Shown here one piece after another: positions 41,719 to 51,243 of a stretch of 54,053 nt of DNA. Source of the stretch: Erwinia sp. ErVv1 (GTDB lineage: Bacteria; Pseudomonadota; Gammaproteobacteria; Enterobacterales; Enterobacteriaceae). The position numbers and the translations under genes were made by a program. The DNA is taken from positions 94,911 through 148,963 of the forward strand of contig NZ_CDPK01000015.1 of NCBI RefSeq assembly GCF_900068895.1, written 5' to 3'. The notes under the pieces were generated by a model that had not been told where the DNA came from, did no database searches, and saw only the letters and a program-made list of their open reading frames with translations. Position 1 is the first letter of the stretch; every line of letters starts with the position of its first letter.

Positions 41719-42933
41719 ATGCAAGATAAGAGCATAAAAAAAATCGTTCTGGCTTACTCCGGTGGTCTGGATACCTCTGCCATTATTCCATGGCTGAAAG
41801 AGAACTATGGCGGCTGTGAAGTCGTGGCCTTTGTTGCGGATATCGGCCAGGAGCGTGGCGATCTGGAAGGCGTTGAGCAGAAGGCTATCCAGTCGGGTGC
41901 CTCTGAGTGCCACGTGGTTGACCTGCGCGAAGCCTTTATCAGCGACTACGTTTACCCCGTGTTGCAGACCGGCGCCCTGTATGAAGGTACCTATCTGCTG
42001 GGCACCTCAATGGCCAGACCTATCATCGCCAAAGCCCAGGTTGAGCTGGCGCTGAAAGTGGGTGCGGATGCGCTGTGTCACGGCGCAACCGGTAAAGGCA
42101 ACGACCAGGTGCGCTTTGAAACCACCTACACCGCGCTGGCTCCCCAGCTTGCCGTCGTTGCGCCATGGCGCGAGTGGAACCTGCGTTCCCGTGAAGCGCT
42201 GCTGGACTATCTGAAGGAGCGCAACATTCCGACTACGGCCTCGCTGGAAAAAATCTACAGCCGTGACGAGAACGCCTGGCACATCTCTACCGAAGGTGGC
42301 GTACTGGAAAGCCCGTGGAACGCGCCGAATAAAGATTGCTGGATATGGACAGTCGACCCGCTGGAAGCGCCGGACCAGCCCGAGCAGGTCACCGTTTCCG
42401 TTGAGAAAGGGCGCGTGGTTGCGGTTAACGGCGAGGCACTCAGCCCGTACAAGTGTCTGGAAAAGCTGAACGTGCTGGGTGCTAAGCATGGTGTAGGCCG
42501 TATTGATATCGTAGAAAACCGTCTGGTCGGCATTAAGTCGCGCGGCTGCTATGAAACGCCCGGTGGCACCATTATGGTTAATGCGCTTCGCGCCGTTGAG
42601 CAACTGGTATTAGATCGCGATAGCTTTAAGTGGCGCGAGCAGCTGGGGCTTGAGATGTCCTACGTGGTTTACGATGGCCGCTGGTTTGCGCCGCTGCGTA
42701 AGTCTATCCAGGCCTCCGCTGAGGCACTGGCGGAAGAGGTAAATGGCGAAGTGGTCCTGCAGCTGTACAAGGGGCAGGTGACGGCGATTCAGAAGAAATC
42801 CGCCAATAGCCTCTACTCTGAAGAGTTTGCTACCTTCGGCGAAGATGAGGTCTACGACCATCGTCACGCGGGTGGGTTTATCCGGCTGTTCTCACTTTCT
42901 TCACGTATTCGCGCGCTGAACGAAAAAAAATAG
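41719..42933 (+). CDS. argG: Argininosuccinate synthase (~400-residue type)
   Basis: 404 residues from ATG 41719 (AGGA 8 bases upstream); the frame continues upstream into argB but that part is a shadow. It joins citrulline and aspartate with ATP. PP-loop [12 protein letters not shown] (11-22), [15 protein letters not shown]-type block at [15 protein letters not shown], and [16 protein letters not shown] are family marks. This is not the 447-residue form that E. coli carries at a separate locus; it is the common type found inside argECBGH clusters of Yersinia, Serratia and Vibrio. Confidence 0.97.
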   Translation: MQDKSIKKIVLAYSGGLDTSAIIPWLKENYGGCEVVAFVADIGQERGDLEGVEQKAIQSGASECHVVDLREAFISDYVYPVLQTGALYEGTYLLGTSMARPIIAKAQVELALKVGADALCHGATGKGNDQVRFETTYTALAPQLAVVAPWREWNLRSREALLDYLKERNIPTTASLEKIYSRDENAWHISTEGGVLESPWNAPNKDCWIWTVDPLEAPDQPEQVTVSVEKGRVVAVNGEALSPYKCLEKLNVLGAKHGVGRIDIVENRLVGIKSRGCYETPGGTIMVNALRAVEQLVLDRDSFKWREQLGLEMSYVVYDGRWFAPLRKSIQASAEALAEEVNGEVVLQLYKGQVTAIQKKSANSLYSEEFATFGEDEVYDHRHAGGFIRLFSLSSRIRALNEKK

Positions 42934-43035
42934 GTATTCGGATTGCCGGTACGCACAGGCATTGGGGACGGATAAAGTCCGTTCCCCTTACCGGCATCAG
43001 TGACAACGACTTAACGAATTAAAGGGAGCACTGAC

Positions 43036-44409
43036 ATGGCACTTTGGGGTGGACGGTTTACACAGGCAGCGGATCAACGCTTTAAGCTGTTTAACGACTC
43101 GCTGCGCTTTGACTATCGTCTGGCAGAACAGGACATTGTGGGATCCATTGCCTGGTCCAAAGCGCTGGTAACGGTCAATGTTCTGACGTCGGAAGAGCAG
43201 CAGCAGCTGGAGAGTGCACTGACCGTGCTGCTGGAAGAGGTGCGGGCTAACCCGCAGCAGATCCTGGAAAGTGATGCGGAAGATATTCACAGCTACGTGG
43301 AAAGCCGCCTGATTGACAAAGTGGGGGCGCTGGGTAAAAAACTGCATACGGGCCGCAGCCGCAACGATCAGGTTGCCACCGATCTCAAGCTGTGGTGCAA
43401 AGCTCAGGTGAATGAGCTGCTGATGGTGACCCGACAGCTCCAGCAGGCCCTGCTCACCACCGCTGAGGCTAATCAGGACGCGGTAATGCCCGGCTACACG
43501 CATCTTCAGCGTGCGCAGCCCGTCACCTTTGCCCACTGGTGTCTGGCCTACGTCGAGATGCTGGCGCGTGACGAGAGCCGCCTGCAGGACACCCTGAAGC
43601 GTCTGGACGTCAGCCCGCTGGGCTGTGGCGCGCTGGCGGGCACGGCCTACGAAATCGACCGTGAACAGCTGGCCGGTTGGTTAGGCTTTGCCTCCGCCAC
43701 GCGTAACAGCCTGGATACGGTATCTGACCGCGATCACGTGCTGGAACTGCTCTCTGATGCTTCCATCGGCATGGTTCACCTATCGCGCTTTGCTGAAGAT
43801 CTCATCTTCTTCAATACCGGTGAGTCCGGCTTTGTTGAGCTGTCAGACAAAGTGACGTCCGGCTCTTCCCTGATGCCGCAGAAGAAAAACCCGGATGCAC
43901 TCGAGCTGATACGGGGTAAGTGTGGCCGCGTGCAGGGTGCGCTGACGGCGATGACCATGACGCTGAAAGGGTTGCCGCTGGCCTATAACAAGGATATGCA
44001 GGAAGATAAAGAGGGGCTGTTCGACGCGCTGGATACCTGGTCAGACTGCCTGCATATGGCCGCGCTGGTGCTGGATGGCATTCAGGTGAAGCGTCCACGC
44101 TGTCAGGAAGCGGCCGAACAGGGCTATGCCAACGCCACCGAACTGGCGGACTACCTGGTGGCAAAAGGTGTCCCCTTCCGCGAGGCGCACCATATTGTCG
44201 GCGAGGTAGTGGTGGTCGCCATCACGCAGGGCGTGGCGCTGGAGGCACTGCCGCTTTCTGATCTTCAGGCATTCAGCAGCGTCATTGCAGAGGATGTTTA
44301 CCCAATTTTGTCGCTGCAATCCTGTCTTGATAAACGTAATGCGAAGGGGGGCGTTTCACCTCATCAGGTTTCGCTCGCCATCACTGATGCGAAAAATCGG
44401 CTGCGATAG
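43036..44409 (+). CDS. argH: Argininosuccinate lyase
   Basis: 457 residues. Splits argininosuccinate to arginine and fumarate. [10 protein letters not shown] at the start, [16 protein letters not shown], and the superfamily signature [12 protein letters not shown] (276-287) with the catalytic Ser. Ribosome site AAAGGGAG. Last gene of argCBGH, 102 bases after argG. Confidence 0.98.
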   Translation: MALWGGRFTQAADQRFKLFNDSLRFDYRLAEQDIVGSIAWSKALVTVNVLTSEEQQQLESALTVLLEEVRANPQQILESDAEDIHSYVESRLIDKVGALGKKLHTGRSRNDQVATDLKLWCKAQVNELLMVTRQLQQALLTTAEANQDAVMPGYTHLQRAQPVTFAHWCLAYVEMLARDESRLQDTLKRLDVSPLGCGALAGTAYEIDREQLAGWLGFASATRNSLDTVSDRDHVLELLSDASIGMVHLSRFAEDLIFFNTGESGFVELSDKVTSGSSLMPQKKNPDALELIRGKCGRVQGALTAMTMTLKGLPLAYNKDMQEDKEGLFDALDTWSDCLHMAALVLDGIQVKRPRCQEAAEQGYANATELADYLVAKGVPFREAHHIVGEVVVVAITQGVALEALPLSDLQAFSSVIAEDVYPILSLQSCLDKRNAKGGVSPHQVSLAITDAKNRLR

Positions 44410-44596
44410 CGGCCTGGCGTCTTATTTTCTGTAGCCGGTGACGGCATACTGGCGTAATGCAATGATTCCGCCTTCCCATAATCCGGGAATTTAAAAAGGG
44501 ATAAGATAGACGTGCATTAACGTTAAGTGAAATGTCTGACGTGTCTGGGAGCGCCACCATCGCCGATATCGAAGGGGCTACCTGCTCAATTATGGG

Positions 44597-44620
44597 AGCC
44601 GCGGTAAAGATACCGCGGCT
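44597..44620. terminator. Hairpin between argH and the peroxiredoxin gene
   Basis: Perfect 10-bp stem AGCCGCGGTA/TACCGCGGCT, 4-base loop, in the 251-base gap between convergent genes. No strong T-run; probably a bidirectional terminator. The rest of the gap (44410-44596) holds nothing I recognise. Confidence 0.6.
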
Positions 44621-44660
44621 TCTGCCGGTACGATTTAAGGCTTATTGGCTTAGATCAGAA

Positions 44661-45395
44661 TCAATGACCCAGCATATACTTTTCTAAATCGTCGCTGCCA
44701 CCAATGTGGCGTCCACCGATAAAGACCTGTGGCACCGTGGCCCGACCGGTCATCGCGCGCAGGCTGACCGTGGTGGCATCCTGGCCCAGCACGATTTCTT
44801 CATACTGAATACCGCGGTCCAGCAGCATCTGCTTCGCTTTTGCGCAGAATGAGCAGCCTGGCTTGGTGAACAGCGATACCGATTCCTGCACTTTGAATTC
44901 CGGTGCCAGATAACGCAGCATGGTGTCCGCATCTGACACTTCGAACGGGTCGCCCGGCTTGTTCGGCTCAATAAACATTTTTTCAACGACGCCATTGCGC
45001 ACCAGCATTGAGTAACGCCATGAGCGAGGACCGAAACCCAGGTCGGCTTTCTCAACCAACTGGTCCATACCGCGGGTAAACTCACCGTTACCGTCTGGAA
45101 TAAAAGTGATGTTTTCTGCGTGCTGATCGGCTTTCCAGGCATTCATCACGAAGGTGTCGTTGACTGAAACGCACAGAATATTGTCGACGCCGTGCTTTTT
45201 GAACACGTCTGACAGCTCGTTATAGCGTGGCAAGTGGCTTGACGAGCACGTCGGGGTAAAGGCACCCGGCAGTGAAAACACGATGACAGTTTTATCTTTA
45301 AACAGCTCGTCAGTCGTGATGTCGACCCATTGGTCGCCCTGGCGTGTGTGGAAAGTGACCTGTGGGACTGACTTACCTTCCTGACTTGCGAACAT
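44661..45395 (-). CDS. Peroxiredoxin-glutaredoxin fusion (hybrid Prx5)
   Basis: 244 residues. N-terminal Prx5-type peroxiredoxin with peroxidatic Cys50 in [14 protein letters not shown], then a linker (about 160-170) and a C-terminal glutaredoxin domain with active site CSFC (181-184), TVP (about 221) and GG near 233. The family (known from Haemophilus influenzae) reduces peroxides using glutathione within one chain. GAGG lies 5 bases before ATG. Divergent from oxyR, sharing the OxyR-type control region, so likely OxyR-regulated. E. coli has no orthologue here. Confidence 0.95.
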   Translation of the reverse strand: MFASQEGKSVPQVTFHTRQGDQWVDITTDELFKDKTVIVFSLPGAFTPTCSSSHLPRYNELSDVFKKHGVDNILCVSVNDTFVMNAWKADQHAENITFIPDGNGEFTRGMDQLVEKADLGFGPRSWRYSMLVRNGVVEKMFIEPNKPGDPFEVSDADTMLRYLAPEFKVQESVSLFTKPGCSFCAKAKQMLLDRGIQYEEIVLGQDATTVSLRAMTGRATVPQVFIGGRHIGGSDDLEKYMLGH

Positions 45396-45465
45396 AACTA
45401 CCTCATCAATGGGGGTAAAATTGATTCAAATCTCGAACGGGCGACATTATTACTTTTAAGGCTTG

Positions 45466-45510
45466 ATAGGGATAATCGTTGATTGCTATTCTATCTATCG
45501 CCACGGACTA
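45466..45510. promoter_or_regulatory. OxyR-binding region of the oxyR/prx-grx promoters
   Basis: ATAG ... CTAT elements at about 10-base steps and the block TGCTATTCTATCTATCGCC are the same as in the E. coli oxyR-oxyS operator as I recall it. A 5-bp stem CCACG/CGTGG follows in the oxyR leader. Confidence 0.7.
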
Positions 45511-45529
45511 TCGTGGCCCGGAGGATAAG

Positions 45530-46447
45530 ATGAATATTCGCGATCTTGAATACCTTGTAGCGCTGGCGGAACACCGCCATTTTCGTCGTGCTGCGGATGC
45601 ATGCCACGTGAGTCAGCCCACCCTCAGCGGTCAAATCCGCAAGCTTGAGGATGAGCTGGGTGTGATGCTTCTGGAGCGAACCAGCCGTAAAGTCCTGTTC
45701 ACTCAGTCTGGATTGCTGCTGGTGGACCAGGCACGTACCGTACTGCGGGAAGTTAAGGTGCTAAAGGAGATGGCCAGCCAGCAGGGCGATGCCATGTCCG
45801 GGCCGCTGCACATTGGACTGATCCCAACTGTAGGCCCTTATCTGCTGCCGCAGATCATCCCTACGCTGCACAAAACGTTCCCTAAACTTGAAATGTATCT
45901 GCATGAAGCGCAGACGCAGCAGCTGCTGGCGCAGCTCGACAGCGGTAAACTGGATTGTGCCATTCTGGCGCTGGTGAAAGAGTCTGAAGCCTTTATCGAA
46001 GTGCCCCTGTTCGATGAACCCATGAAGCTGGCTATTTACCAGGACCACCCGTGGCATGACCGCGATCGCGTGCCAATGTCCGATCTGGCGGGTGAAAAGC
46101 TGCTGATGCTGGAAGACGGTCACTGCCTGCGTGACCAGGCAATGGGCTTTTGTTTCCAGGCCGGGGCGGATGAAGATACGCATTTTCGCGCGACCAGCCT
46201 CGAAACGCTGCGCAACATGGTCGCGGCAGGAAGCGGCATAACGCTACTGCCCGCACTGGCCGTGCCGAAAGAACGCGTGCGCGATGGCGTCTGCTATCTG
46301 CCCTGTTACAAACCGGAGCCGCAGCGCACCATTGCGCTGGTGTATCGGCCGGGTTCACCGCTGCGCAGCCGCTATGAGCAGCTGGCAGAGGAGATCCGTA
46401 CGCATATGCAGGGCTACCTGGGCAGTGCGTTAAAACAGGCGGTTTAG
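45530..46447 (+). CDS. oxyR: Hydrogen-peroxide-sensing regulator OxyR
   Basis: 305 residues, same as E. coli. LysR-type: helix-turn-helix in [20 protein letters not shown] (about 14-33), then the sensor domain with redox cysteines Cys199 (EDGHCLRDQ) and Cys208 (MGFCFQ). It activates peroxide defence genes when these form a disulfide. ATG 45530 has GGAGGATAAG; the open frame from 45479 is upstream of the promoter-proximal operator and is not used. Its 3' end overlaps convergent sthA by 18 bases. Confidence 0.98.
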   Translation: MNIRDLEYLVALAEHRHFRRAADACHVSQPTLSGQIRKLEDELGVMLLERTSRKVLFTQSGLLLVDQARTVLREVKVLKEMASQQGDAMSGPLHIGLIPTVGPYLLPQIIPTLHKTFPKLEMYLHEAQTQQLLAQLDSGKLDCAILALVKESEAFIEVPLFDEPMKLAIYQDHPWHDRDRVPMSDLAGEKLLMLEDGHCLRDQAMGFCFQAGADEDTHFRATSLETLRNMVAAGSGITLLPALAVPKERVRDGVCYLPCYKPEPQRTIALVYRPGSPLRSRYEQLAEEIRTHMQGYLGSALKQAV

Positions 46448-47830
46448 GCCGTTTAACGCCGCCACGCGATATGCCTCAGCCATGGTGGGGTAGTTAAAGG
46501 TGGTATTCACGAAGTACTCTATCGTGTTGCCACCGTTCTTCTGCTCCATAATGGCCTGGCCGATATGAATAATCTCGGCCGCGCGTTCACCAAAGCAGTG
46601 GATCCCAAGGATCTCTTTAGTTTCGCGGTGGAAGAGAATCTTCAAACTCCCGACGTTCATCCCCACAATTTGCGCGCGAGCCAGATGCTTAAACTGCGCA
46701 CGACCCACCTCGTAAGGCACCTTCAGCGCCGTGAGCTGCTGCTCGGTTTTCCCCACGGAGCTGATTTCAGGAATGGTATAAATTCCCGTTGGGATATCCT
46801 CAATCAGATGCGCGTTGGCCTCACCCTTAATCAGCGCCTGTGCGGCAATACGTCCCTGATCGTAGGCTGCTGAGGCGAGGCTTGGATACCCAATGACATC
46901 GCCCACCGCGTAAATATGCGGCTGTGCGGTCTGATACATGCTGTTGACCTTTAGCAGGCCCCGCCCATCCGCTTCCAGGCCTACATTTTCCAGGGAGAGT
47001 GAATCGGTGTTACCCGTACGGCCATTAGCGTACAGCAGGCAATCGGCCTTCACTTTCTTGCCCGACTTCAGGTGCATAATCACGCCATCGCTGGTCCCCT
47101 CAATCTTCTCAAACTCCTCGTTGTGGCGAATCACCACGCCATTGTTCCAGAAGTGATAAGAGAGCGAGTCAGAAATCTCCTGATCGAGAAAGGCCAGCAG
47201 ATGATCGCGGGTATTGATCAGATCGACCTTCACGTTCAACCCACGGAAGATTGAAGCGTATTCACACCCTATGACTCCGGCACCATAAATAATGACGTGG
47301 CCCGGCTCATGGTGCAGATTGAGGATAGAGTCGCTGTCGTAAATGCGCGGATGGGTAAAGTCGACGTCGACCGGGTGATAAGGTCGCGAGCCACAGGCAA
47401 TAACAAATTTCTCTGCGGTAAGGCGTTCGACCGTACCGTCGTGAGTCTGAATTTCAATCGTATTGGCATCAAGAAAGCGTGCATCACCCTGGTACAGTTC
47501 ACAGCGGTTTCGCTCATAAAATCCCTGACGCATACGCGTTTGCTGACTTATCACGTTTTCTGTGTGATTCAGGATATCGGCAAAAGAAGAGCGAAGCAGG
47601 CGGGTATGATCGCTGTAAAGCGGGTTTTGATTGAACTCAATGATGCGGCTAACGGCGTGGCGCAGGGCCTTAGAGGGGATCGTTCCCCAGTGCGTGCAGC
47701 CGCCGCCAATATTGTGATAACGCTCAATGACTGCGATCTTTGCGCCCTGTTTGACCAGGCCCATCGCGGCACCCTCGCCGCCGGGACCTGAACCAATAAC
47801 GATGGCATCATAATCATAAGACTGTTGCAT
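46430..47830 (-). CDS. sthA: Soluble pyridine nucleotide transhydrogenase
   Basis: 466 residues. FAD enzyme that moves hydride from NADPH to NAD+. FAD-binding [18 protein letters not shown] (about 8-25), [17 protein letters not shown] (the redox disulfide of relatives is replaced, as normal for SthA), and NAD-binding [20 protein letters not shown] 47830 gives the known N-terminus [13 protein letters not shown]. Order oxyR-sthA-fabR as in E. coli. Confidence 0.97.
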   Translation of the reverse strand: MQQSYDYDAIVIGSGPGGEGAAMGLVKQGAKIAVIERYHNIGGGCTHWGTIPSKALRHAVSRIIEFNQNPLYSDHTRLLRSSFADILNHTENVISQQTRMRQGFYERNRCELYQGDARFLDANTIEIQTHDGTVERLTAEKFVIACGSRPYHPVDVDFTHPRIYDSDSILNLHHEPGHVIIYGAGVIGCEYASIFRGLNVKVDLINTRDHLLAFLDQEISDSLSYHFWNNGVVIRHNEEFEKIEGTSDGVIMHLKSGKKVKADCLLYANGRTGNTDSLSLENVGLEADGRGLLKVNSMYQTAQPHIYAVGDVIGYPSLASAAYDQGRIAAQALIKGEANAHLIEDIPTGIYTIPEISSVGKTEQQLTALKVPYEVGRAQFKHLARAQIVGMNVGSLKILFHRETKEILGIHCFGERAAEIIHIGQAIMEQKNGGNTIEYFVNTTFNYPTMAEAYRVAALNGLNRLF

Positions 47831-48023
47831 ACTGATACGTCCTATATTTTTATACAATTTTTCAACGATATTCTAACATCCTGACGGCCACTTCCCAATT
47901 CTAACCGCTAATTTTGCCATCATTTGACAAAGCGTTGAGTTAACAGGCGATAACAAAGTTGATGCAACTGTACGCTGAAATTTTTGTTATAGTGCCAGCC
48001 TGGCAGGTAAAACAGGCATAGAT
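47831..48023. promoter_or_regulatory. Divergent sthA/fabR promoter region
   Basis: 193 bases without a gene. A TATAGT -10 like sequence (about 47988) serves fabR. On the minus strand, AGCGTACAG near 47970-47980 matches one half of the FabR operator consensus, which may mean autoregulation (weak). Confidence 0.35.
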
Positions 48024-48665
48024 ATGGGCGTCAGAGCACAGCAAAAAGAACGAACACGTCGTTCGCTGATTGAGGCGGCATTTAGCCAGCTCAGCGCCGA
48101 GCGAAGCTTTGCCAGCCTCAGCCTGCGGGAGGTTGCCCGGGAAGCGGGTATTGCTCCTACCTCATTCTATCGTCACTTTCGTGACGTTGATGAGCTTGGC
48201 TTAACCATGGTCGACGAGAGTGGACTGATGCTGCGCCAGCTAATGCGTCAGGCGCGTCAGCGCATCGCCAAGGGCGGCAGCGTGATCCGCACGTCCGTCT
48301 CTACCTTTATGGAATTCATCGGTAATAATCCCAATGCTTTCCGTCTGCTTTTACGGGAACGGTCAGGCACATCGTCGGCCTTCCGCGCGGCTGTTGCGCG
48401 TGAGATCCAGCATTTTATTGCCGAACTGGCGGACTACCTCGAACTCGAGAACCGTATGCCGCGCAGTTTCACCGAAGCGCAGGCCGAGGCAATGGTGATT
48501 ATAGTCTTTAACGCCGGAGCCGAGGCGTTGGATATTGATATTGAACAACGCCGTCAGCTTGAAGAGAGGCTGGTGCTTCAGCTGCGAATGATTTCGAAGG
48601 GCGCTTATTACTGGTATCGACGTGAACAGGAGAAGCTGGCGGTGACGCTTGAATCTCATGGTTAA
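48024..48665 (+). CDS. fabR: TetR-family fatty-acid regulator FabR
   Basis: 213 residues, nearly identical to E. coli FabR over the first 200. TetR helix-turn-helix in [21 protein letters not shown] (about 33-53). It represses fabA and fabB according to the ratio of unsaturated to saturated acyl-ACP/CoA. The C-terminal ~12 residues differ from E. coli. Operon with yijD, 10 bases apart. Confidence 0.97.
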   Translation: MGVRAQQKERTRRSLIEAAFSQLSAERSFASLSLREVAREAGIAPTSFYRHFRDVDELGLTMVDESGLMLRQLMRQARQRIAKGGSVIRTSVSTFMEFIGNNPNAFRLLLRERSGTSSAFRAAVAREIQHFIAELADYLELENRMPRSFTEAQAEAMVIIVFNAGAEALDIDIEQRRQLEERLVLQLRMISKGAYYWYRREQEKLAVTLESHG

Positions 48666-48675
48666 GGAGAGTGAT

Positions 48676-49023
48676 ATGAGTTTACCTACAGGTCGGGACA
48701 GAGGCACGCTGTTGCTGGCATTTCTCAGCGGTCTTGCGATCAACGGAACGTTTTCGGTGTTATTCAGTTCCCTGGTGCCGTTCTCAATTTTCCCGCTTAT
48801 TACGCTGGGGCTGTCCGCCTGGTGCCTGCACCATCGCTATTTGAACCGATCCATGCCGGACGGAATGCCACCGCTTGCCGCCGGTTTTTTTCTGTTAGGC
48901 ATTCTGCTTTACAGCGCTATCGTTCGTGCAGAATATCCTGCTATTGGTTCAAACTTCATTCCAACCGTTCTGATGGTTGCGCTGGTATTCTGGCTGGTGT
49001 TAAGACTCAAACGAAATCGTTAG
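48676..49023 (+). CDS. yijD: Inner-membrane protein YijD
   Basis: 115 residues, about four membrane helices (DUF1422). [33 protein letters not shown] and [17 protein letters not shown] match E. coli YijD. Function unknown. ATG 48676 has GGAG 8 bases upstream; an upstream in-frame ATG overlaps fabR and lacks one. Co-transcribed with fabR. Confidence 0.92.
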   Translation: MSLPTGRDRGTLLLAFLSGLAINGTFSVLFSSLVPFSIFPLITLGLSAWCLHHRYLNRSMPDGMPPLAAGFFLLGILLYSAIVRAEYPAIGSNFIPTVLMVALVFWLVLRLKRNR

Positions 49024-49159
49024 AGAGATAATATCTTTCTGTTTGTCGGATATTTATCTGCTGTTTATCCGGTACGGGGCTTTACAGGTTATTATAATCT
49101 AAAGTCAATGTCGCTGAAATAAAGGTCTGACAGCTTAATTTTGCATGGAGAGCAAAATA

Positions 49160-49756
49160 ATGATGGATGAGGATGAAGTTCCCTTTACCCGGCTTACCCC
49201 AGGGTTACGTATTATCTGTATCCTGACGATATTCCTGCTTGTCGCCTCCGCCCTTGGAGAAACGATAATGTTTTTATACAGCTGGTTTTTTGATGAGGCA
49301 TACAGTCAGTTAGTCCAGGGTTATATCTCATATTATACCGTTCTTGAGGAGTATACTATCCCCACCCGGGGCTATGTTTACCTGGGAACCTTCCTTTTAG
49401 ACTGCCTGAATCAGCTACCCTACTACGCGGCCATGTTCTGTGCTGCTTTCCTTTTTCTCAACTTTTATAAGGGTAAAGTCTGGTGGTATGGTAATGTCGT
49501 TCTGCTGCGCAGTGTGGCGATTTTACTCATTGTGGACGGTGTCTCACCCTATATACTTTCTCCGCTACAGATTCTGCTTTTTACCTTTTCGCAACGCCCC
49601 ATGATTAGCATATATGTTGGTTTCACGTCAGACGCTGTACGGGTTTTCATTATAGGATTTACATTGCTGGTTTTTTGCTGGGTGTTAGCAGAAGCGAGAT
49701 ATTTATTTGAGGAAAATGAATATATTTTAAAGAAGGGCAGTCAACGTAAAACGTAA
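49160..49756 (+). CDS. DUF2975-like membrane protein, unknown function
   Basis: 198 residues from ATG 49160 (GGAG 9 bases upstream); ATG 49163 is also possible. Four hydrophobic segments (about residues 15-35, 65-85, 95-115, 150-172). The C-terminal pattern GFTLLVFCWVLAEARYLFEENEYIL resembles the end of DUF2975 proteins. Lower GC than yijD and trmA. E. coli has no gene between yijD and trmA. In some DUF2975 loci an HTH regulator follows; none is present here. Family call tentative. Confidence 0.6.
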   Translation: MMDEDEVPFTRLTPGLRIICILTIFLLVASALGETIMFLYSWFFDEAYSQLVQGYISYYTVLEEYTIPTRGYVYLGTFLLDCLNQLPYYAAMFCAAFLFLNFYKGKVWWYGNVVLLRSVAILLIVDGVSPYILSPLQILLFTFSQRPMISIYVGFTSDAVRVFIIGFTLLVFCWVLAEARYLFEENEYILKKGSQRKT

Positions 49757-49837
49757 TATAAGACTGACGACACTATCACTCTTTCCGGCTTTCCATCTTT
49801 TTTTTGTGAAGGCCTTACGAAAGAATGATTTTTTGAA

Positions 49838-49886
49838 CCAGGCGTAAAGATTATTAATGCCACTCTCTCAATGAGATTACGCCTGG
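49838..49886. terminator. Inverted repeat between the DUF2975-like gene and trmA
   Basis: 10-bp arms CCAGGCGTAA and TTACGCCTGG separated by 29 bases, in the gap between convergent genes. It may form a long hairpin; no clean T-run on either side, so termination is uncertain. Confidence 0.4.
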
Positions 49887-49912
49887 CTTTCGCTTATCGT
49901 TCTACAGATGCG

Positions 49913-51019
49913 TTATTTTTTTCGCGCGGTTAGCAGTACGCCACACTCCATATGGTGGGTATAGGGGAACTGATCGAACAGCGCCAGACGCGTCACCTCA
50001 TGCGTTTCCGACAGCACGGCCAGATTTTCGCAAAGCGTCTGTGGATTGCAGGAAATATAGAGGATGTGTGGATAAGCCTGCACCATTTTCACCGTATCCT
50101 CATCTAAGCCGCTGCGAGGGGGATCGACAAAAATCGTCTCGCATTCGTAGCCCGTCAGATCTATTCCCTCCAGCCGACGGAATTCACGCGTACCCTTCAT
50201 GGCCTGGGTAAATTCCTCAGCCGACATGCGTATAATCTGCACGTTTTCAATCTGGTTCACGGCAATGTTGTACTGTGCTGAAGCGACGGAGGGTTTTGCA
50301 ATTTCTGTTGCCAGCACGCGCCTGAAGTTACGCGCCAGCGCCAGCGAAAAGTTGCCGTTACCACAATACAGCTCCAGCAAATCACCCCGGGCATTCTTTG
50401 TGACTTCCAGCGCCCATTCCAGCATCTGAATATTCATCGCGGCATTCGGCTGGGTAAAGCTATTTTCAACCTGCCGGTAGACAATATCCTTTCCGGCAAC
50501 CGGCAGACACTCATCGACGAAATCACGATCCAGACAGATTTTTGTTCGGGTGGCACGGCCTATCAGCTGCAGATCGAAGCCTTCTGACCGCAGGCTGTCA
50601 CGCAGTTCAGCGGCGGCCTGCTGCCATTCGTCGGTTAGCTTACGATGATAAAGCATCGACACGACAATCTGGTTGCTCATCGTCGACAGATAATCAAGCT
50701 GGAACAGCTTATAGCGCAGTACTTTGTTATCACGCAGCGCTTCAATCAGCCTGGGCATCAGATCGTTGATTATCTGGCTGGCGGCGGGAAAGCTATCTAC
50801 GCGAATGCGCTGGCGCGTCTGCTGGTCGAAAATGATGTGATAAAGGTCATCCCCCTCGTGCCAGATACGAAATTCCGCGCGCATCCTGTAATGGCTGACC
50901 GGCGAACGAAAAACTTCGACATCCATAGCGGTGAAAGGCGTCATCAACGTCTTCAGACGGCTGACCTTCTCTTCAAGTTGGGCATCATAGTGTTCTGTCG
51001 GCAGCTTTTCGGGCGTCAT
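49913..51019 (-). CDS. trmA: tRNA (uracil-5-)-methyltransferase
   Basis: 368 residues. Makes m5U54 in the T-loop of all tRNAs (and in tmRNA). SAM-binding [27 protein letters not shown], nucleophile Cys324 in [13 protein letters not shown] and general base Glu358 in HHMECGV are at the E. coli positions. Divergent from btuB as in E. coli. Confidence 0.98.
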   Translation of the reverse strand: MTPEKLPTEHYDAQLEEKVSRLKTLMTPFTAMDVEVFRSPVSHYRMRAEFRIWHEGDDLYHIIFDQQTRQRIRVDSFPAASQIINDLMPRLIEALRDNKVLRYKLFQLDYLSTMSNQIVVSMLYHRKLTDEWQQAAAELRDSLRSEGFDLQLIGRATRTKICLDRDFVDECLPVAGKDIVYRQVENSFTQPNAAMNIQMLEWALEVTKNARGDLLELYCGNGNFSLALARNFRRVLATEIAKPSVASAQYNIAVNQIENVQIIRMSAEEFTQAMKGTREFRRLEGIDLTGYECETIFVDPPRSGLDEDTVKMVQAYPHILYISCNPQTLCENLAVLSETHEVTRLALFDQFPYTHHMECGVLLTARKK

Positions 51020-51243
51020 GGTATTTCCTGAGTTAATGGAGCTTTATTGCCCGGCGATTGTAGGGATTCGCCACTCAATGTCCAGCATTGCGCGCCATGC
51101 TGCTAATTCAGGCTTGTGAGTCATGGATCTCGACTAGTTTTGAACATAAGATGCGCATTCTGGCCCATAGCCAACCGATCCTCGCGCGTAAGGGATGGAT
51201 TTTACGCGGCAACCTTCATGATTTTTTGGATCTCTTTTCATTA
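51020..51243. promoter_or_regulatory. btuB leader region without a visible cobalamin riboswitch
   Basis: 224 bases between trmA and btuB. In E. coli btuB has a ~200-base cobalamin riboswitch here. I searched for the B12 box (AGCCMGGAGACCTGCC type) and the GCCACTG core element and found neither in usable context. A 7-bp hairpin CGCGTAA/TTACGCG lies at about 51188-51212. The whole region is an open frame in phase with btuB. Confidence 0.5.

Noticed and set aside
44410-45529. OxyS sRNA beside oxyR
   Set aside because: Neither the argH-prx gap nor the prx-oxyR gap shows the OxyS sequence or a terminator in the right place.
51088-51243. N-terminal extension of BtuB by 52 residues
   Set aside because: The extension precedes a normal signal peptide, which must be at the N-terminus; the region is leader DNA that happens to be open.
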